From Actinomycetota bacterium (GTDB lineage: Bacteria; Actinomycetota; Thermoleophilia; Solirubrobacterales; Thermoleophilaceae): a stretch of DNA of 20,761 nucleotides. Numbering within the stretch: position 1 is the first letter of the stretch; the number at the start of each line of letters is the position of its first letter. The position numbers and the translations under genes are program-made. The notes beneath the pieces were generated by a model, which worked only from the letters and a program-made list of their open reading frames with translations, was not told where the DNA came from and made no database searches. Shown piece after piece: positions 1 through 7,336 of the stretch. Location of the stretch: contig VAXR01000044.1 of assembly GCA_005885165.1 (NCBI GenBank), positions 1 to 20,761 of the forward strand. The letters are read 5' to 3'.

Positions 1-488
1 TGCTGCTTGCGTTCAGCGGACTCCGCCGCCGGCGCCGCGAGGTCCTGATCGGCGCAGCGGTGGCGCTCTCCGGCTTCGCCGCGCTGGCGCTCGCGTTCTT
101 CGGCCACCGGGCGGCCGGCTTCCTCGACACGATCCGCTCGCAGGAGAACCAGGTCGCCGTCTACTCGGTGCCGAACCAGATCGGCAAGGCGATCGGCCTT
201 GGCGGGGCTACGAATGGCGTCCGCCTCGTTGCGGACGTCGGGTTCCTCGCTGCGCTCGGCCTCCTGATCCGCGCCGTCTGGCGCGGAGCGGACTGGATCA
301 CGGCGGCGGGCTGGGCGGTGTTCGCCCTGCTACTCGCCACCGCCTGGCTCCTCCCCTGGTACGCGGTGTGGATCCTGCCGCTGGCGGCGGTCTCCGCCGA
401 CCGGCGCCTTCGCCTGGCCGCGCTGGCCCTGGCGGGCTACCTGATCGTCACGCGGGTGACTCTCTGGCTCTCAATACCGATCCCCTAA
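1..488 (+). CDS. Polytopic membrane protein, probable GT-C (GT87/MptB-like) glycosyltransferase, C-terminal part
   Basis: The reading frame is open from base 3 and ends with TAA at 486-488. The start lies outside the window, so only the last ~160 residues are visible. They contain about four hydrophobic segments: one at the beginning, one around GVRLVADVGFLAALGLLIR, a long pair around WAVFALLLATAWLLPWYAVW, and a last one near the C-terminus. The motif LLPWYAVWILPLAA resembles the last transmembrane segments of actinobacterial polyprenol-phosphate-mannose-dependent transferases (DUF2029/GT87). Those enzymes add mannose or related sugars outside the membrane. The catalytic N-terminal loop is not in the window, so activity cannot be judged. 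It is convergent with the monooxygenase gene that follows. Another polytopic membrane protein remains possible. Confidence 0.6.
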   Translation, partial: LLAFSGLRRRRREVLIGAAVALSGFAALALAFFGHRAAGFLDTIRSQENQVAVYSVPNQIGKAIGLGGATNGVRLVADVGFLAALGLLIRAVWRGADWITAAGWAVFALLLATAWLLPWYAVWILPLAAVSADRRLRLAALALAGYLIVTRVTLWLSIPIP

Positions 489-510
489 GGCTCAGCTGCC
501 CCGGACGCTT

Positions 511-543
511 CTGCTTTTTGGTTGCAGGACGACCAAAATGCAG
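511..543. terminator. Hairpin between convergent genes, possible bidirectional terminator
   Basis: CTGC-T-TTTTGGT is followed by a 9-nt loop and then ACCAAAA-T-GCAG. This gives a 7-bp perfect stem (516-522 with 532-538) and, past one T/T mismatch, 4 more pairs (511-514 with 540-543). It lies 22 bp after the stop of the plus-strand gene and 13 bp before the end of the minus-strand monooxygenase, where a shared terminator is expected. The stem is AT-rich and no clear U-tract follows on either strand, so termination is inferred from position and symmetry. Confidence 0.5.
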
Positions 544-556
544 CACGGCCGGCGCG

Positions 557-2053
557 TTAGGCGGCTACACGCTCCTCCGGCTCGGCGGCCCGCGTTGGCG
601 CGCCGGTGAACTCCAGCGCCTCGTCCTCGATCGGGCCGAGCCTGAGCAGGAAGATGTCCCGCGCGTAGTTCTGGTGGAGCCGCCACGGCGGCCGCGGGCC
701 CTGGCGCGGGAACTGTTCGATTGAGCGCTGCACGTAGCCGGACGAGAAGTCGATGAGCGGCTCGCGGGTGATCCCGGGATCGCGGTTCCGCGGCGTGCAG
801 ACCGCGTACCCGCGCTCGTCCATGTAACCCAGTAGGCGGCACACGTACTCGCAGGTGAGCTCGCACTTGAGTGTCCAGGAGGCGTTCGTGTAGCCGACGG
901 CGATGGCCATGTTCGGGACGCCGCTCAGCATCAGCCCCTTGTAGGTGAGCTTGTCGGGCAGCTTCACCTCCTCGCCGTCGACGGACAGCGTCGCACCGCC
1001 GAGCATCACGAGGTTGAAGCCGGTCGCCGTGACGATCAGGTCGGCCTCGAGCTCGTCACCCGAGGCGAGCCTGAGCCCGGTCTCGGTGAACGTCTCTACC
1101 TCGTCGGTCACCACCGAGGCGCGACCGTCGCAGATGGCATCGAACAGATCGCCGTCCGGCACCAGGCACAGGCGCTGGTCCCACGGGTTGTAGCGGGGCC
1201 TGAAGTGCGTGTCGATGTCGTAGCCCGGCGGGAGCCGCCGCTCCACGCCCTTGCGGACCAGCGCCTTCGCGATCCGCGGCCGCCGGCGGCTCAGCTCGAA
1301 GCTGAGCATGGTCAGGAGCACGTTCTTCCAGCGAACGATCGAATAGACGAGCCTGGCCGGGAGGAAGCGCCGCAGAGCGCTTGCGACCGGGTCCTCCCAC
1401 GGCAGCGAGACCACGTAGCTCGGCGAGCGCTGCAGCATCGTGACGTGCGCTGCGCGCTCGGCCAGCGCGGGAACGAGCGTCACCGCGGTGGCGCCGCTGC
1501 CGATCACCACCACGCGCTTCCTGTCGTAATCGACGTCCTCGGGCCACCGCTGGGGATGGACGATCCCCCCGCCGAAGCGCTCGATCCCCGCGAAATCGGG
1601 GGTGTACCCCTCGTCGTAGCGGTAGTAGCCGCTGCAGAAGAACAGGAACCCGCAGGTCAGCCTCACGGTCTCGCCGGTGTCGCCGCGCACCGCCTCGACC
1701 GTCCACCGCTCGTCCTCGCTCGACCACTCGGCGCCGACCACGCGATGGTGGAAGCGGATCTTGCGGTCGATGCCGTAATCGCTGGCCGTCTCGCGGACGT
1801 AATTGCGGATCGACGGGCCGTCCGCGATGGCCTTCGCGTCTGGCCAGGGACGGAACCGGAACCCGAGCGTGTACATGTCCGAGTCCGACCGGACACCGGG
1901 ATAGCGGAACAGGTCCCAGGTGCCGCTGATCGAATCGCGCGCCTCGAGGATCGCGAACGACTTCTCCGGGCACTTGTCCTGCACGTGGTAGCCGGCGCAG
2001 ATACCGGACAGGCCGGCGCCGACAATCAGGACATCAACGTGCTCGAGCGACAT
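557..2053 (-). CDS. EthA-like FAD/NADPH-dependent Baeyer-Villiger monooxygenase
   Basis: A 498-residue flavoprotein expected to insert oxygen next to a ketone, or to oxidise sulfur or nitrogen in hydrophobic substrates, in the cytosol. An FAD-binding GAGLSG lies at residues 13-18 and the Baeyer-Villiger signature FxGxxxHxxxWP at 160-171. The NADPH-side Rossmann motif GSGATA is at 185-190. The stretches WDLFRYPGVRSDSDMYTLGF, GATAVTLVPAL and MLSGVPNMA closely match my memory of mycobacterial EthA, which has a similar length (489 aa). The ATG at 2053 is chosen because the next residues align with the EthA N-terminus; a GTG at 2068 would add five residues. Neither start has a clear Shine-Dalgarno. 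The gene lies about 50-60 bp after the MMPL transporter on the same strand, so the two are probably co-transcribed. No TetR-type EthR regulator is adjacent. The physiological substrate is unknown. Confidence 0.9.
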   Translation of the reverse strand: MSLEHVDVLIVGAGLSGICAGYHVQDKCPEKSFAILEARDSISGTWDLFRYPGVRSDSDMYTLGFRFRPWPDAKAIADGPSIRNYVRETASDYGIDRKIRFHHRVVGAEWSSEDERWTVEAVRGDTGETVRLTCGFLFFCSGYYRYDEGYTPDFAGIERFGGGIVHPQRWPEDVDYDRKRVVVIGSGATAVTLVPALAERAAHVTMLQRSPSYVVSLPWEDPVASALRRFLPARLVYSIVRWKNVLLTMLSFELSRRRPRIAKALVRKGVERRLPPGYDIDTHFRPRYNPWDQRLCLVPDGDLFDAICDGRASVVTDEVETFTETGLRLASGDELEADLIVTATGFNLVMLGGATLSVDGEEVKLPDKLTYKGLMLSGVPNMAIAVGYTNASWTLKCELTCEYVCRLLGYMDERGYAVCTPRNRDPGITREPLIDFSSGYVQRSIEQFPRQGPRPPWRLHQNYARDIFLLRLGPIEDEALEFTGAPTRAAEPEERVAA

Positions 2054-2104
2054 CGCGGTCGCCGCCACTATGCCAGGCAGCGGACTTCGGCCCCTGCGCT
2101 CGGC

Positions 2105-2185
2105 TTACTCGCGCCTATCGGGCCCGATCGACCCCGGATCGTCGACCGTCTCGACGACCTCGGCCGCCCGCACCAGCTCGAGCAC
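2105..2185 (-). pseudogene. Out-of-frame C-terminal remnant of the STAS domain
   Basis: In the frame next to the MMPL-STAS gene, positions 2185 to 2108 encode 26 residues (VLELVRAAEVVETVDDPGSI and six more), ending with TAA at 2105-2107. This fits the last helix and strand of a STAS domain: its pattern follows the RLFDMSGLFKIIRF segment of SpoIIAA. The in-frame version here is instead an Arg/Gly-rich run typical of a wrong frame in GC-rich DNA. The strand expected between (roughly a dozen residues) is absent in both frames, which points to a small deletion with frameshift near 2185-2200. Confidence 0.55.
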
Positions 2186-4679
2186 GCCGGCGGCCCTCCG
2201 ATCGCGCGCGGCGGTTGGCGGCGAACAGCTCGCGCAGCCCGGTCGAGTCCATGAACCCGAGGCCGCGCAGGTCGAGGACGAGCGTGCCGCGGTGCTCGGC
2301 TTCGATGCTCCGCAGCCGCTCCCCGACCCAGCTCGCCGTGTTCAGGTCGAGCTCGCCGGCGAAGACCACCCGGAGGGTCTCGCCCTCCTCGACCACGTCG
2401 ACGGAGAGCCCGCCCGGCGCGCCCTCCGGCCCGACGGCCGGACGGTCACCGGCCGCCACCAGCGAACCCGCGAGCGCCGGCTCGTGCGCGACCCCCGGGA
2501 GCCAGCCGAGCCAGCTCGGCAGGTACCAGTTCCAGTCACCGAGCAGCTTCATCGTCGCCGGCAGGAGCACCGCTCGCACGATCGTCGCGTCGATCAGGAC
2601 CGCCGTGGCCAGCCCGATGCCCATCATCTTGAAGTCGAGCGAGCTCAGGGTCGCGAAGATCGCGAACACCGCCACCATCACGACGGCGGCGCTCGTCACC
2701 ACGCCCGCGGTGGCCCGTATGCCCTTGGCCACGGCCTGCTCGGTGGCCATGCCCCGGTCGTACGCCTCGCGCACGCGCGTGAGGATCAGGACGTGGTAGT
2801 CCATCGAGAGGCCGAAGAGGATCACGAACAGGAACAGCGGCAGCCACGAGGTGACGCCGCCGATCGACTTGTAGCCGAGCAGCGACTGGAGGCGGCCGTC
2901 CTGGAAGATCAGGACGAGCACTCCGTACGCCGCGCCGACCGATAGCAGGTTGAGGACGATCGCCTTCAGGGGGATCACGATCGACCGGAAGGTGGTCATG
3001 AGGAGCATGAAGGCGAGCCCCAGCACGAAGGCGAAGACCCACGGCGCGCGGGACTTCATCTGGTTGTTGAAGTCGCGCGAGCCCGCCGTGAGGCCCGTCA
3101 CGAGCGTCCGCGTCCCGCGGACCTTGTCGATCGTGAGCGGGATCACGTCCTTGCGCAGCATGCGAAGCGCCTGGTTCGAGTTCGAGTCGGTGCCGCTTCC
3201 GGCCAGCGGCACCAACACCTCGGCCACCGTTCTTGACGGGTTGACGCGCACGTTGATCGGCTCCTGCGTGTAGCCCGTCGCGAGCGCACGCAGCTCCATC
3301 TGGTGGATGCCCTCGGCCACCGCGGGGGACGTGACGTCCTTCGCCTGCACGACGACGAGCGCCGGAATCGGCCCACCCGGGAAGGGCCGCTCGATTCGTT
3401 TGATCGTCTTCGTGATCGGCAGGTTCGGCGGCAGCCCCTGGATCCCGGTGTCGACCGTGTGGAGGCTGAAGGCGGGTATCGCGAGCGCCACCAGTGCGCC
3501 GCCCGCGAGCACCACCGAGACGACCGGGCGCCGGAGCACGCGATCGACGATCCAGGCCCAGACGCCGCCATCCTCGCCGCGCCGTGCACGCAGGCGTGCG
3601 ACGAACGGCACGCGCCCGCGGTCGATCCCGTCACCGAGCTTCGAGAGTAGTGCCGGGAGGACCGTCATCGATCCCAGCATCGCGACCGCGACCACCATGA
3701 TCGTGCCGGTCCCGAACGAGGCGAACGTGGAATTGCCGGTGAGGTACATCCCGGCCATCGCCACCATCACGGTGAGGCCCGAGACGAGCACCGCCCGCCC
3801 TGACGTGGCCGCGGCGGCCTCGAGCGCGGCGTCCTTGGAACGCCCGGCCTTGCGTTCCTCGCGCTCCCGCCTGATGTAGAACAGCGAGTAGTCGACGCCG
3901 ACCGCCAGCCCGATCAGCAGCACCACCGACGAGATCGCCTGGTCGACGCGCCAGATATGGCTCAGCGGCGCGACCAGGCCCAGGGTGATCGCCACGGCGC
4001 TCAGCCCGAGCAGCAGCGGCAGCCCGGCCGCGACCAGGGCGCCGAAGGCCACGAGCAGGATCGCGAGCGTGATCGGCAGCGACAGCGTCTCCGCCTTGCG
4101 GAAGTCGTCCTCGAAGGCCTTGGTCAGGGCCTTGTCCGCGCTCGCGTCGCCGGCTTCCTCGATCCGGAGCTCCGGATGTGCCCGCTGCGCAGCGGCAACC
4201 TGGCTCAGGAAGGCGCCCACGCGGTGCCTCGCCTTGCTCTGGCTCCCCTTGATCTGGAACTTCAGGAGCGCCGAGCGGCTGTCGCCCGAGATCTGACCTC
4301 CGTTGCCTTTCGCCAGCGGGGACTGGACGGAGGCCGAGTGGGGAGTGCGCGCCACCCGCCCCGCCACGTCCTCGATGGCCTTACGGAACGCGGGATCCTT
4401 GACGGTGAGCCCGCCGGTGCGCGATTGGATCAGAACTTGCTCCTCCGAGCGCGCGCTCTGCCCCAGCCCGCCGGAATTCGCCAGGACCTTGTTGGCCTCG
4501 CGCGACTGGCCGTTGCCCTGATCCTGCTGCCGAAGGGTCTTGGTGCCGGACGCGCCTCCGATGAAGAGCGCCACGACGACCAGTGCGAGCCACCCGAAGA
4601 TGGCCTTCTTTCGATGCCGCGCGCTCCAGTGTCCGGCACGCGCCGCCAGGTTGCGAGTCCTCAGTTCGATCCCTCCCAA
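2115..4679 (-). CDS. MMPL/RND-family transporter fused to a C-terminal STAS domain (STAS end frameshifted)
   Basis: An 854-residue membrane protein. Residues ~1-710 form a typical MMPL transporter: TM1 at ~28-45, an extracytoplasmic domain, five TMs at ~195-360, TM7 at ~390, a second outer domain, and five TMs at ~545-700. VGVDYSLFYIRREREER and FGLSMDYHVLILTRVREAYD are the paired TM4/TM10-type motifs with their Asp-Tyr residues. MMPL proteins export lipids or hydrophobic molecules using the proton gradient. After a linker, residues ~750-830 form a STAS domain with DSTG at 811-814, the site of the phosphorylatable Ser in anti-sigma antagonists. The last ~27 residues are Arg/Gly-rich and look out of frame. 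The start is unusual: TTG at 4679 has no Shine-Dalgarno, whereas CTG at 4664 follows GGGAGGG by 6 nt and would give the common N-terminus RTRNLAARAG. Likely co-transcribed with the downstream monooxygenase. Confidence 0.88.
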   Translation of the reverse strand: MGGIELRTRNLAARAGHWSARHRKKAIFGWLALVVVALFIGGASGTKTLRQQDQGNGQSREANKVLANSGGLGQSARSEEQVLIQSRTGGLTVKDPAFRKAIEDVAGRVARTPHSASVQSPLAKGNGGQISGDSRSALLKFQIKGSQSKARHRVGAFLSQVAAAQRAHPELRIEEAGDASADKALTKAFEDDFRKAETLSLPITLAILLVAFGALVAAGLPLLLGLSAVAITLGLVAPLSHIWRVDQAISSVVLLIGLAVGVDYSLFYIRREREERKAGRSKDAALEAAAATSGRAVLVSGLTVMVAMAGMYLTGNSTFASFGTGTIMVVAVAMLGSMTVLPALLSKLGDGIDRGRVPFVARLRARRGEDGGVWAWIVDRVLRRPVVSVVLAGGALVALAIPAFSLHTVDTGIQGLPPNLPITKTIKRIERPFPGGPIPALVVVQAKDVTSPAVAEGIHQMELRALATGYTQEPINVRVNPSRTVAEVLVPLAGSGTDSNSNQALRMLRKDVIPLTIDKVRGTRTLVTGLTAGSRDFNNQMKSRAPWVFAFVLGLAFMLLMTTFRSIVIPLKAIVLNLLSVGAAYGVLVLIFQDGRLQSLLGYKSIGGVTSWLPLFLFVILFGLSMDYHVLILTRVREAYDRGMATEQAVAKGIRATAGVVTSAAVVMVAVFAIFATLSSLDFKMMGIGLATAVLIDATIVRAVLLPATMKLLGDWNWYLPSWLGWLPGVAHEPALAGSLVAAGDRPAVGPEGAPGGLSVDVVEEGETLRVVFAGELDLNTASWVGERLRSIEAEHRGTLVLDLRGLGFMDSTGLRELFAANRRARSEGRRRARAGAGGRGRRDGRRSGVDRAR

Positions 4680-4701
4680 GGAGCGGATACTGCGGCCAGC
4701 G

Positions 4702-4736
4702 TGCCTAGCCTCTCACCCCGGGGGTCCGGAAGTCAA
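4702..4736 (-). promoter_or_regulatory. Possible promoter and operator of the MMPL-EthA unit
   Basis: Reading the minus strand upstream of the MMPL gene, TTGACT (4736-4731) is a good -35 match. It is followed at loose spacing by AGGCTA/TAGGCA (4711-4702), a plausible GC-rich actinobacterial -10, with a spacer of 19-23 depending on the hexamer chosen. An 11-bp palindrome, ACCCCCGGGGT, sits between them and could be a repressor site. Spacing is not ideal, so the call is tentative. Confidence 0.35.
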
Positions 4737-4757
4737 CCCCAGTTCGTGTGAGGCTCA

Positions 4758-5360
4758 TCACGCGCCGAGCTCGATGCGCTCGAGCGGAACGTAGAGCGCC
4801 CCCTGCGGGCGCAGCAGCGAGCGGTAGAGGGTGACGGTCGGCGCCCGGAGCGGGTCCGGTGCGCTCCGCGCCGGCTCGAGCGGCTCCGCCCGTGCCCCGC
4901 GGTTGACGCGCGCGAGCGTGAGGTGCGGCCACCAGTCTCGCCGCTCGGGCCGGTAGAAACGCTCCGCCGCGAGACGGTCCGACACCGCCGCCTGGATCGT
5001 CGCGGCCGCCTCCCCCTCGTCCTCCAGGTCGAGCGCGAACAGCCGCGGCGAGCGCCTTGGCAGCGGGCGGACGCCGAGCGGGTGCAGCACCGCGGGCGGA
5101 AGCTCGCGGACGGCGTCGAAGGCGGCCTCGGCGATCGCCGGGATCTCCTTCTCGGGCCTGTAGCCGAGAAAGACGAGCGTCAGGTGAAGCGACTCCCCCG
5201 AGAGCGGACGGAGGTCGCGGCGGCCGGCAACGAGCTCGTCGCGCCAGCGCGCCAGCGCCAACCGGTCGTCCTCGTGCGGCTCGAGAGCGAGGAAAAGCCG
5301 CGCCCGCGGCGAGCCGGGCCGCCCGGACGGGCGCCTCTCAGAGCGGGAATTCCTCGCCAC
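4758..5360 (-). CDS. thpR: RNA 2',3'-cyclic phosphodiesterase (2'-5' RNA ligase family)
   Basis: A 200-residue cytosolic protein of the 2H phosphoesterase superfamily. The two diagnostic HxTx motifs are both present: HLTL at 59-62 and HLTL at 146-149, separated by the usual distance. Members hydrolyse 2',3'-cyclic phosphates on RNA ends and can reversibly join tRNA halves with 2'-5' linkage in vitro. The N-terminus before RLFLALEP carries ~20 Arg/Ser/Pro-rich extra residues, but no better start is visible. The start is GTG at 5360 and lies 23 bp inside the original 3' end of cinA (TGA at 5338-5340), so the two were translationally coupled. The cinA-ligT order is known from Deinococcus, where recA follows. 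Here recA is absent and the next gene is the MMPL transporter. Confidence 0.9.
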   Translation of the reverse strand: MARNSRSERRPSGRPGSPRARLFLALEPHEDDRLALARWRDELVAGRRDLRPLSGESLHLTLVFLGYRPEKEIPAIAEAAFDAVRELPPAVLHPLGVRPLPRRSPRLFALDLEDEGEAAATIQAAVSDRLAAERFYRPERRDWWPHLTLARVNRGARAEPLEPARSAPDPLRAPTVTLYRSLLRPQGALYVPLERIELGA

Positions 5361-5490
5361 GGAGCAGACGGCGGAGTAGGTGCATCCCCACGGTCGTCGC
5401 GCGGTCGCGGATCTCGCCGCGGTCGCCCGGCAGGGTCACGTCGCGCGCCAGCACGGCGCCGTCCGACCGCTTCGTCGACCAGCACACGTA
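5338..5490 (-). pseudogene. cinA: Out-of-frame C-terminal remnant of cinA
   Basis: Read from 5490 down to the TGA at 5338-5340, this frame gives 50 residues beginning YVCWSTKRSDGAVLARDV, continuing LPGDRGEIRDR and ending in LLRRLLRGEEFPL. This is the expected end of CinA/PncC, including the conserved PGDR...RDR..T helix region. The annotated cinA frame reaches ITGI just before it and then runs out of frame to a TGA at 5436. The conserved loop that normally joins them (GPGGGT..KPVG type, about a dozen residues) is missing, so a short deletion that is not a multiple of three lies at about 5488-5495. Confidence 0.7.
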
Positions 5491-6587
5491 ATGCCGGTGA
5501 TGGCGACGGCCGTGTCGGCCTCGAAGCGCTCGAGCGCACCGTCCGCCATCGCGTCGGCGACCTCCGGCGAGACGGCACCGTGCGCCGCGATCAGCGCGCG
5601 GTCGACGCCCAGCAGGTCGATCTTCGCCTCGTTGGAGTACGCGGTCACGCCGCCGGCGACGTAAACCGAGGCCCCCGGGCGCTCGGTCAGCCGGGCCGCC
5701 ATGAGCCCGCCGGTGCAGGACTCCCCGACCGCGATGCGCCTGCCCGCCAAGAGCTCGGCCACCTGGTCGTCGACCCGGGCGCCGTCGGTCGAGTAGAGCG
5801 TGCGCTCGTGCCGCTCGGCGATCAGCGCCTCGAGCGCCTCATAGGCGTCCGCCGCGGCGGGCTCGTTGCGGACCACGACCTCCACCTCCCCCCGGCGCAG
5901 GCACGTGGTGACCTCGAGCGCATCGAGCCCCTCGATCGAGCCCTCCGCCATCCGCAGGGTCTCGGCGATCTCCGACTCCGGGATCCCGAACAGGCGCAGC
6001 GTGTGCTGCTCGTAGGAGGTGCGTCCCGCGACGGCCCGCTTGAACTCCTCGGTCCCCACCGCCTCCTGCCACATCTCGTGGAGCTCCCGAGGCGGCCCTG
6101 GGAGCACGACCACCGTCGGGCCCAGGCCGTCCCGCGGCGTGACCACGGCGCCCGGCGCGGTGCCCACAGGCTGGAGCGGAACAGCGCCGCTCGGCGTCAG
6201 AGCCTGCTTTCGATTCGACGCGAGGATCGCCTCGGGATCGAGGTTCCGCCATCGCCGGTTGAGCGGCGCCAGGATCTCGGCGATCCGGCTCTCGAGCGCC
6301 GGATCGAGGACCAGCTCGCGGCCGCAGAAGCGAGCCACGATCTCCATCGTGAGATCGTCGGCCGTCGGCCCGAGCCCGCCGCTCGTGACCACCAGGTCGA
6401 CCCCCTGGCCGGCCATGAAGCGCAGCTGCGCCTGCATGTCCTCGCTGCGGTCGCCGCAGATCGTGACGTGGGCCAGATCGATGCCGAGCTCCAGCAGGCG
6501 GTCGGCGAGCCACGGCCCGTTTCGATCCTGAATCCGCCCTGTGAGCACCTCCGTCCCTGTGACGACGATGCCGGCGCGCGCGCTCAC
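5436..6587 (-). CDS. cinA: CinA family protein, C-terminus frameshifted
   Basis: CinA has an N-terminal MoCF/COG1058 domain (ADP-ribose/CoA-type pyrophosphatase) and a C-terminal NMN deamidase (PncC) domain. GTEVLTGRIQDRNGPWLADR near the N-terminus, TSGGLGPTADDLT at ~80-95, and VLPGPPRELHEMW are typical of the first domain. AVGESCTGGLMAARLTERPG and GGVTAYSNEAKIDLLGV are typical of the second. The start is GTG at 6587, overlapping the TGA of the upstream RodZ-like gene by 3 bases (GTGA); a longer open frame upstream is a shadow of that gene. In-frame length is 384 residues against a usual ~415. The last ~24 residues (after ITGI) are out of frame, and the genuine tail continues in another frame to 5338. 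The lost loop is part of the conserved PncC core, so deamidase activity is doubtful if the sequence is correct, while the first domain is complete. Confidence 0.88.
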   Translation of the reverse strand: MSARAGIVVTGTEVLTGRIQDRNGPWLADRLLELGIDLAHVTICGDRSEDMQAQLRFMAGQGVDLVVTSGGLGPTADDLTMEIVARFCGRELVLDPALESRIAEILAPLNRRWRNLDPEAILASNRKQALTPSGAVPLQPVGTAPGAVVTPRDGLGPTVVVLPGPPRELHEMWQEAVGTEEFKRAVAGRTSYEQHTLRLFGIPESEIAETLRMAEGSIEGLDALEVTTCLRRGEVEVVVRNEPAAADAYEALEALIAERHERTLYSTDGARVDDQVAELLAGRRIAVGESCTGGLMAARLTERPGASVYVAGGVTAYSNEAKIDLLGVDRALIAAHGAVSPEVADAMADGALERFEADTAVAITGITCAGRRSGRTAPCWRAT

Positions 6588-7336
6588 CCGCCGCAGGGCC
6601 TCTGCCCGGGCGGAAGCACCTTGTTCTTGCCACCGGGCGAGAAGTCGAATCCCACGGCCGACGCGGTCCGCGTGAAGCTGTACGGCTTGCCGTCGACGAC
6701 GAGGTTGGCCGAGCTGCGCCCGAGGTTGAGCCTCACCCGCTTGCCGCTGAAGGTCTTGGGCGAGTTGATGATGCCCTCGAACTGCGTGTGGCCCGCGCCG
6801 TCGTCGGTGCACACGTAGGTCGACTCCGTGGGCACGACCTTGAGGCTCACCGTCGTGGGAGCGACTGCCGGCTGCGGGCGTGGCTTGGGGCGCGCGCGGT
6901 GCGGCTTGTGCTTCGGCGCCGTGGCGGCCTTGTGGGTGTGGCTCTTGCCGCCGCTCGCCAGCCCAATGACCGCGAAGACGACGAGCAGTAGCACCACACC
7001 GCCGGCGATGAGCGTGCCCGGTCCGAACACGGGCGGTCCGCCGCCGACGGCGGGCTCGCGCCGCGCGGGCGGGACATACGCCTGGAGCTCGCCCTCCCCG
7101 CGGGGCTCGTGCTGCGCCCGGTACTCCTCGACGAGCAGCTGCGCGTCCAGCCCGAGCTGCTCGGCGTAGGTCCGGAGGAAGCTCTTGACGTAGGTACTGC
7201 CGGGCAGCATCCCGAACTCGTCGTTTTCGAGCGCGCGCAGGTACTTCGCGCGGATCTTGGTGGAGGCCTCGAGTTCCGAGATGTCGAGGCCCTGGCGCAT
7301 TCGCGCTTCGCGAAGCCGCTCGCCGATCGCCTGCAT
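6584..7336 (-). CDS. RodZ-like membrane protein: HTH_25 domain, one TM, DUF4115-type outer domain
   Basis: A 250-residue protein. Residues ~1-66 form an Xre/HTH_25 domain (IGERLREARMRQGLDISELE, then TKIRAKYLRALENDEFGMLP and YVKSFLRTYAEQLGLD), the signature of RodZ-type proteins. One transmembrane helix lies at ~107-127, then a Lys/Pro/His/Arg-rich linker (~131-156) and an outer beta domain (~160-235) resembling DUF4115. Cys176 and Cys248 are both on the outside and could pair. RodZ links the cell-shape scaffold to wall synthesis in rods. In actinobacteria without MreB the role of such proteins is not settled, so function is inferred from architecture only. The start is ATG at 7336. The stop overlaps the GTG of cinA, indicating coupled translation. 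Confidence 0.85.
   Translation of the reverse strand: MQAIGERLREARMRQGLDISELEASTKIRAKYLRALENDEFGMLPGSTYVKSFLRTYAEQLGLDAQLLVEEYRAQHEPRGEGELQAYVPPARREPAVGGGPPVFGPGTLIAGGVVLLLVVFAVIGLASGGKSHTHKAATAPKHKPHRARPKPRPQPAVAPTTVSLKVVPTESTYVCTDDGAGHTQFEGIINSPKTFSGKRVRLNLGRSSANLVVDGKPYSFTRTASAVGFDFSPGGKNKVLPPGQRPCGG

Noticed and set aside
1205..2254. 349-residue plus-strand open frame opposite the monooxygenase
   Set aside because: Antisense to clear flavin- and NADPH-binding motifs; no domain of its own.
4923..6818. 631-residue plus-strand open frame opposite thpR, cinA and the rodZ-like gene
   Set aside because: Arg/Gly/His-rich composition with no recognisable domain, antisense to three recognised genes. 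A typical mirror frame in GC-rich DNA.
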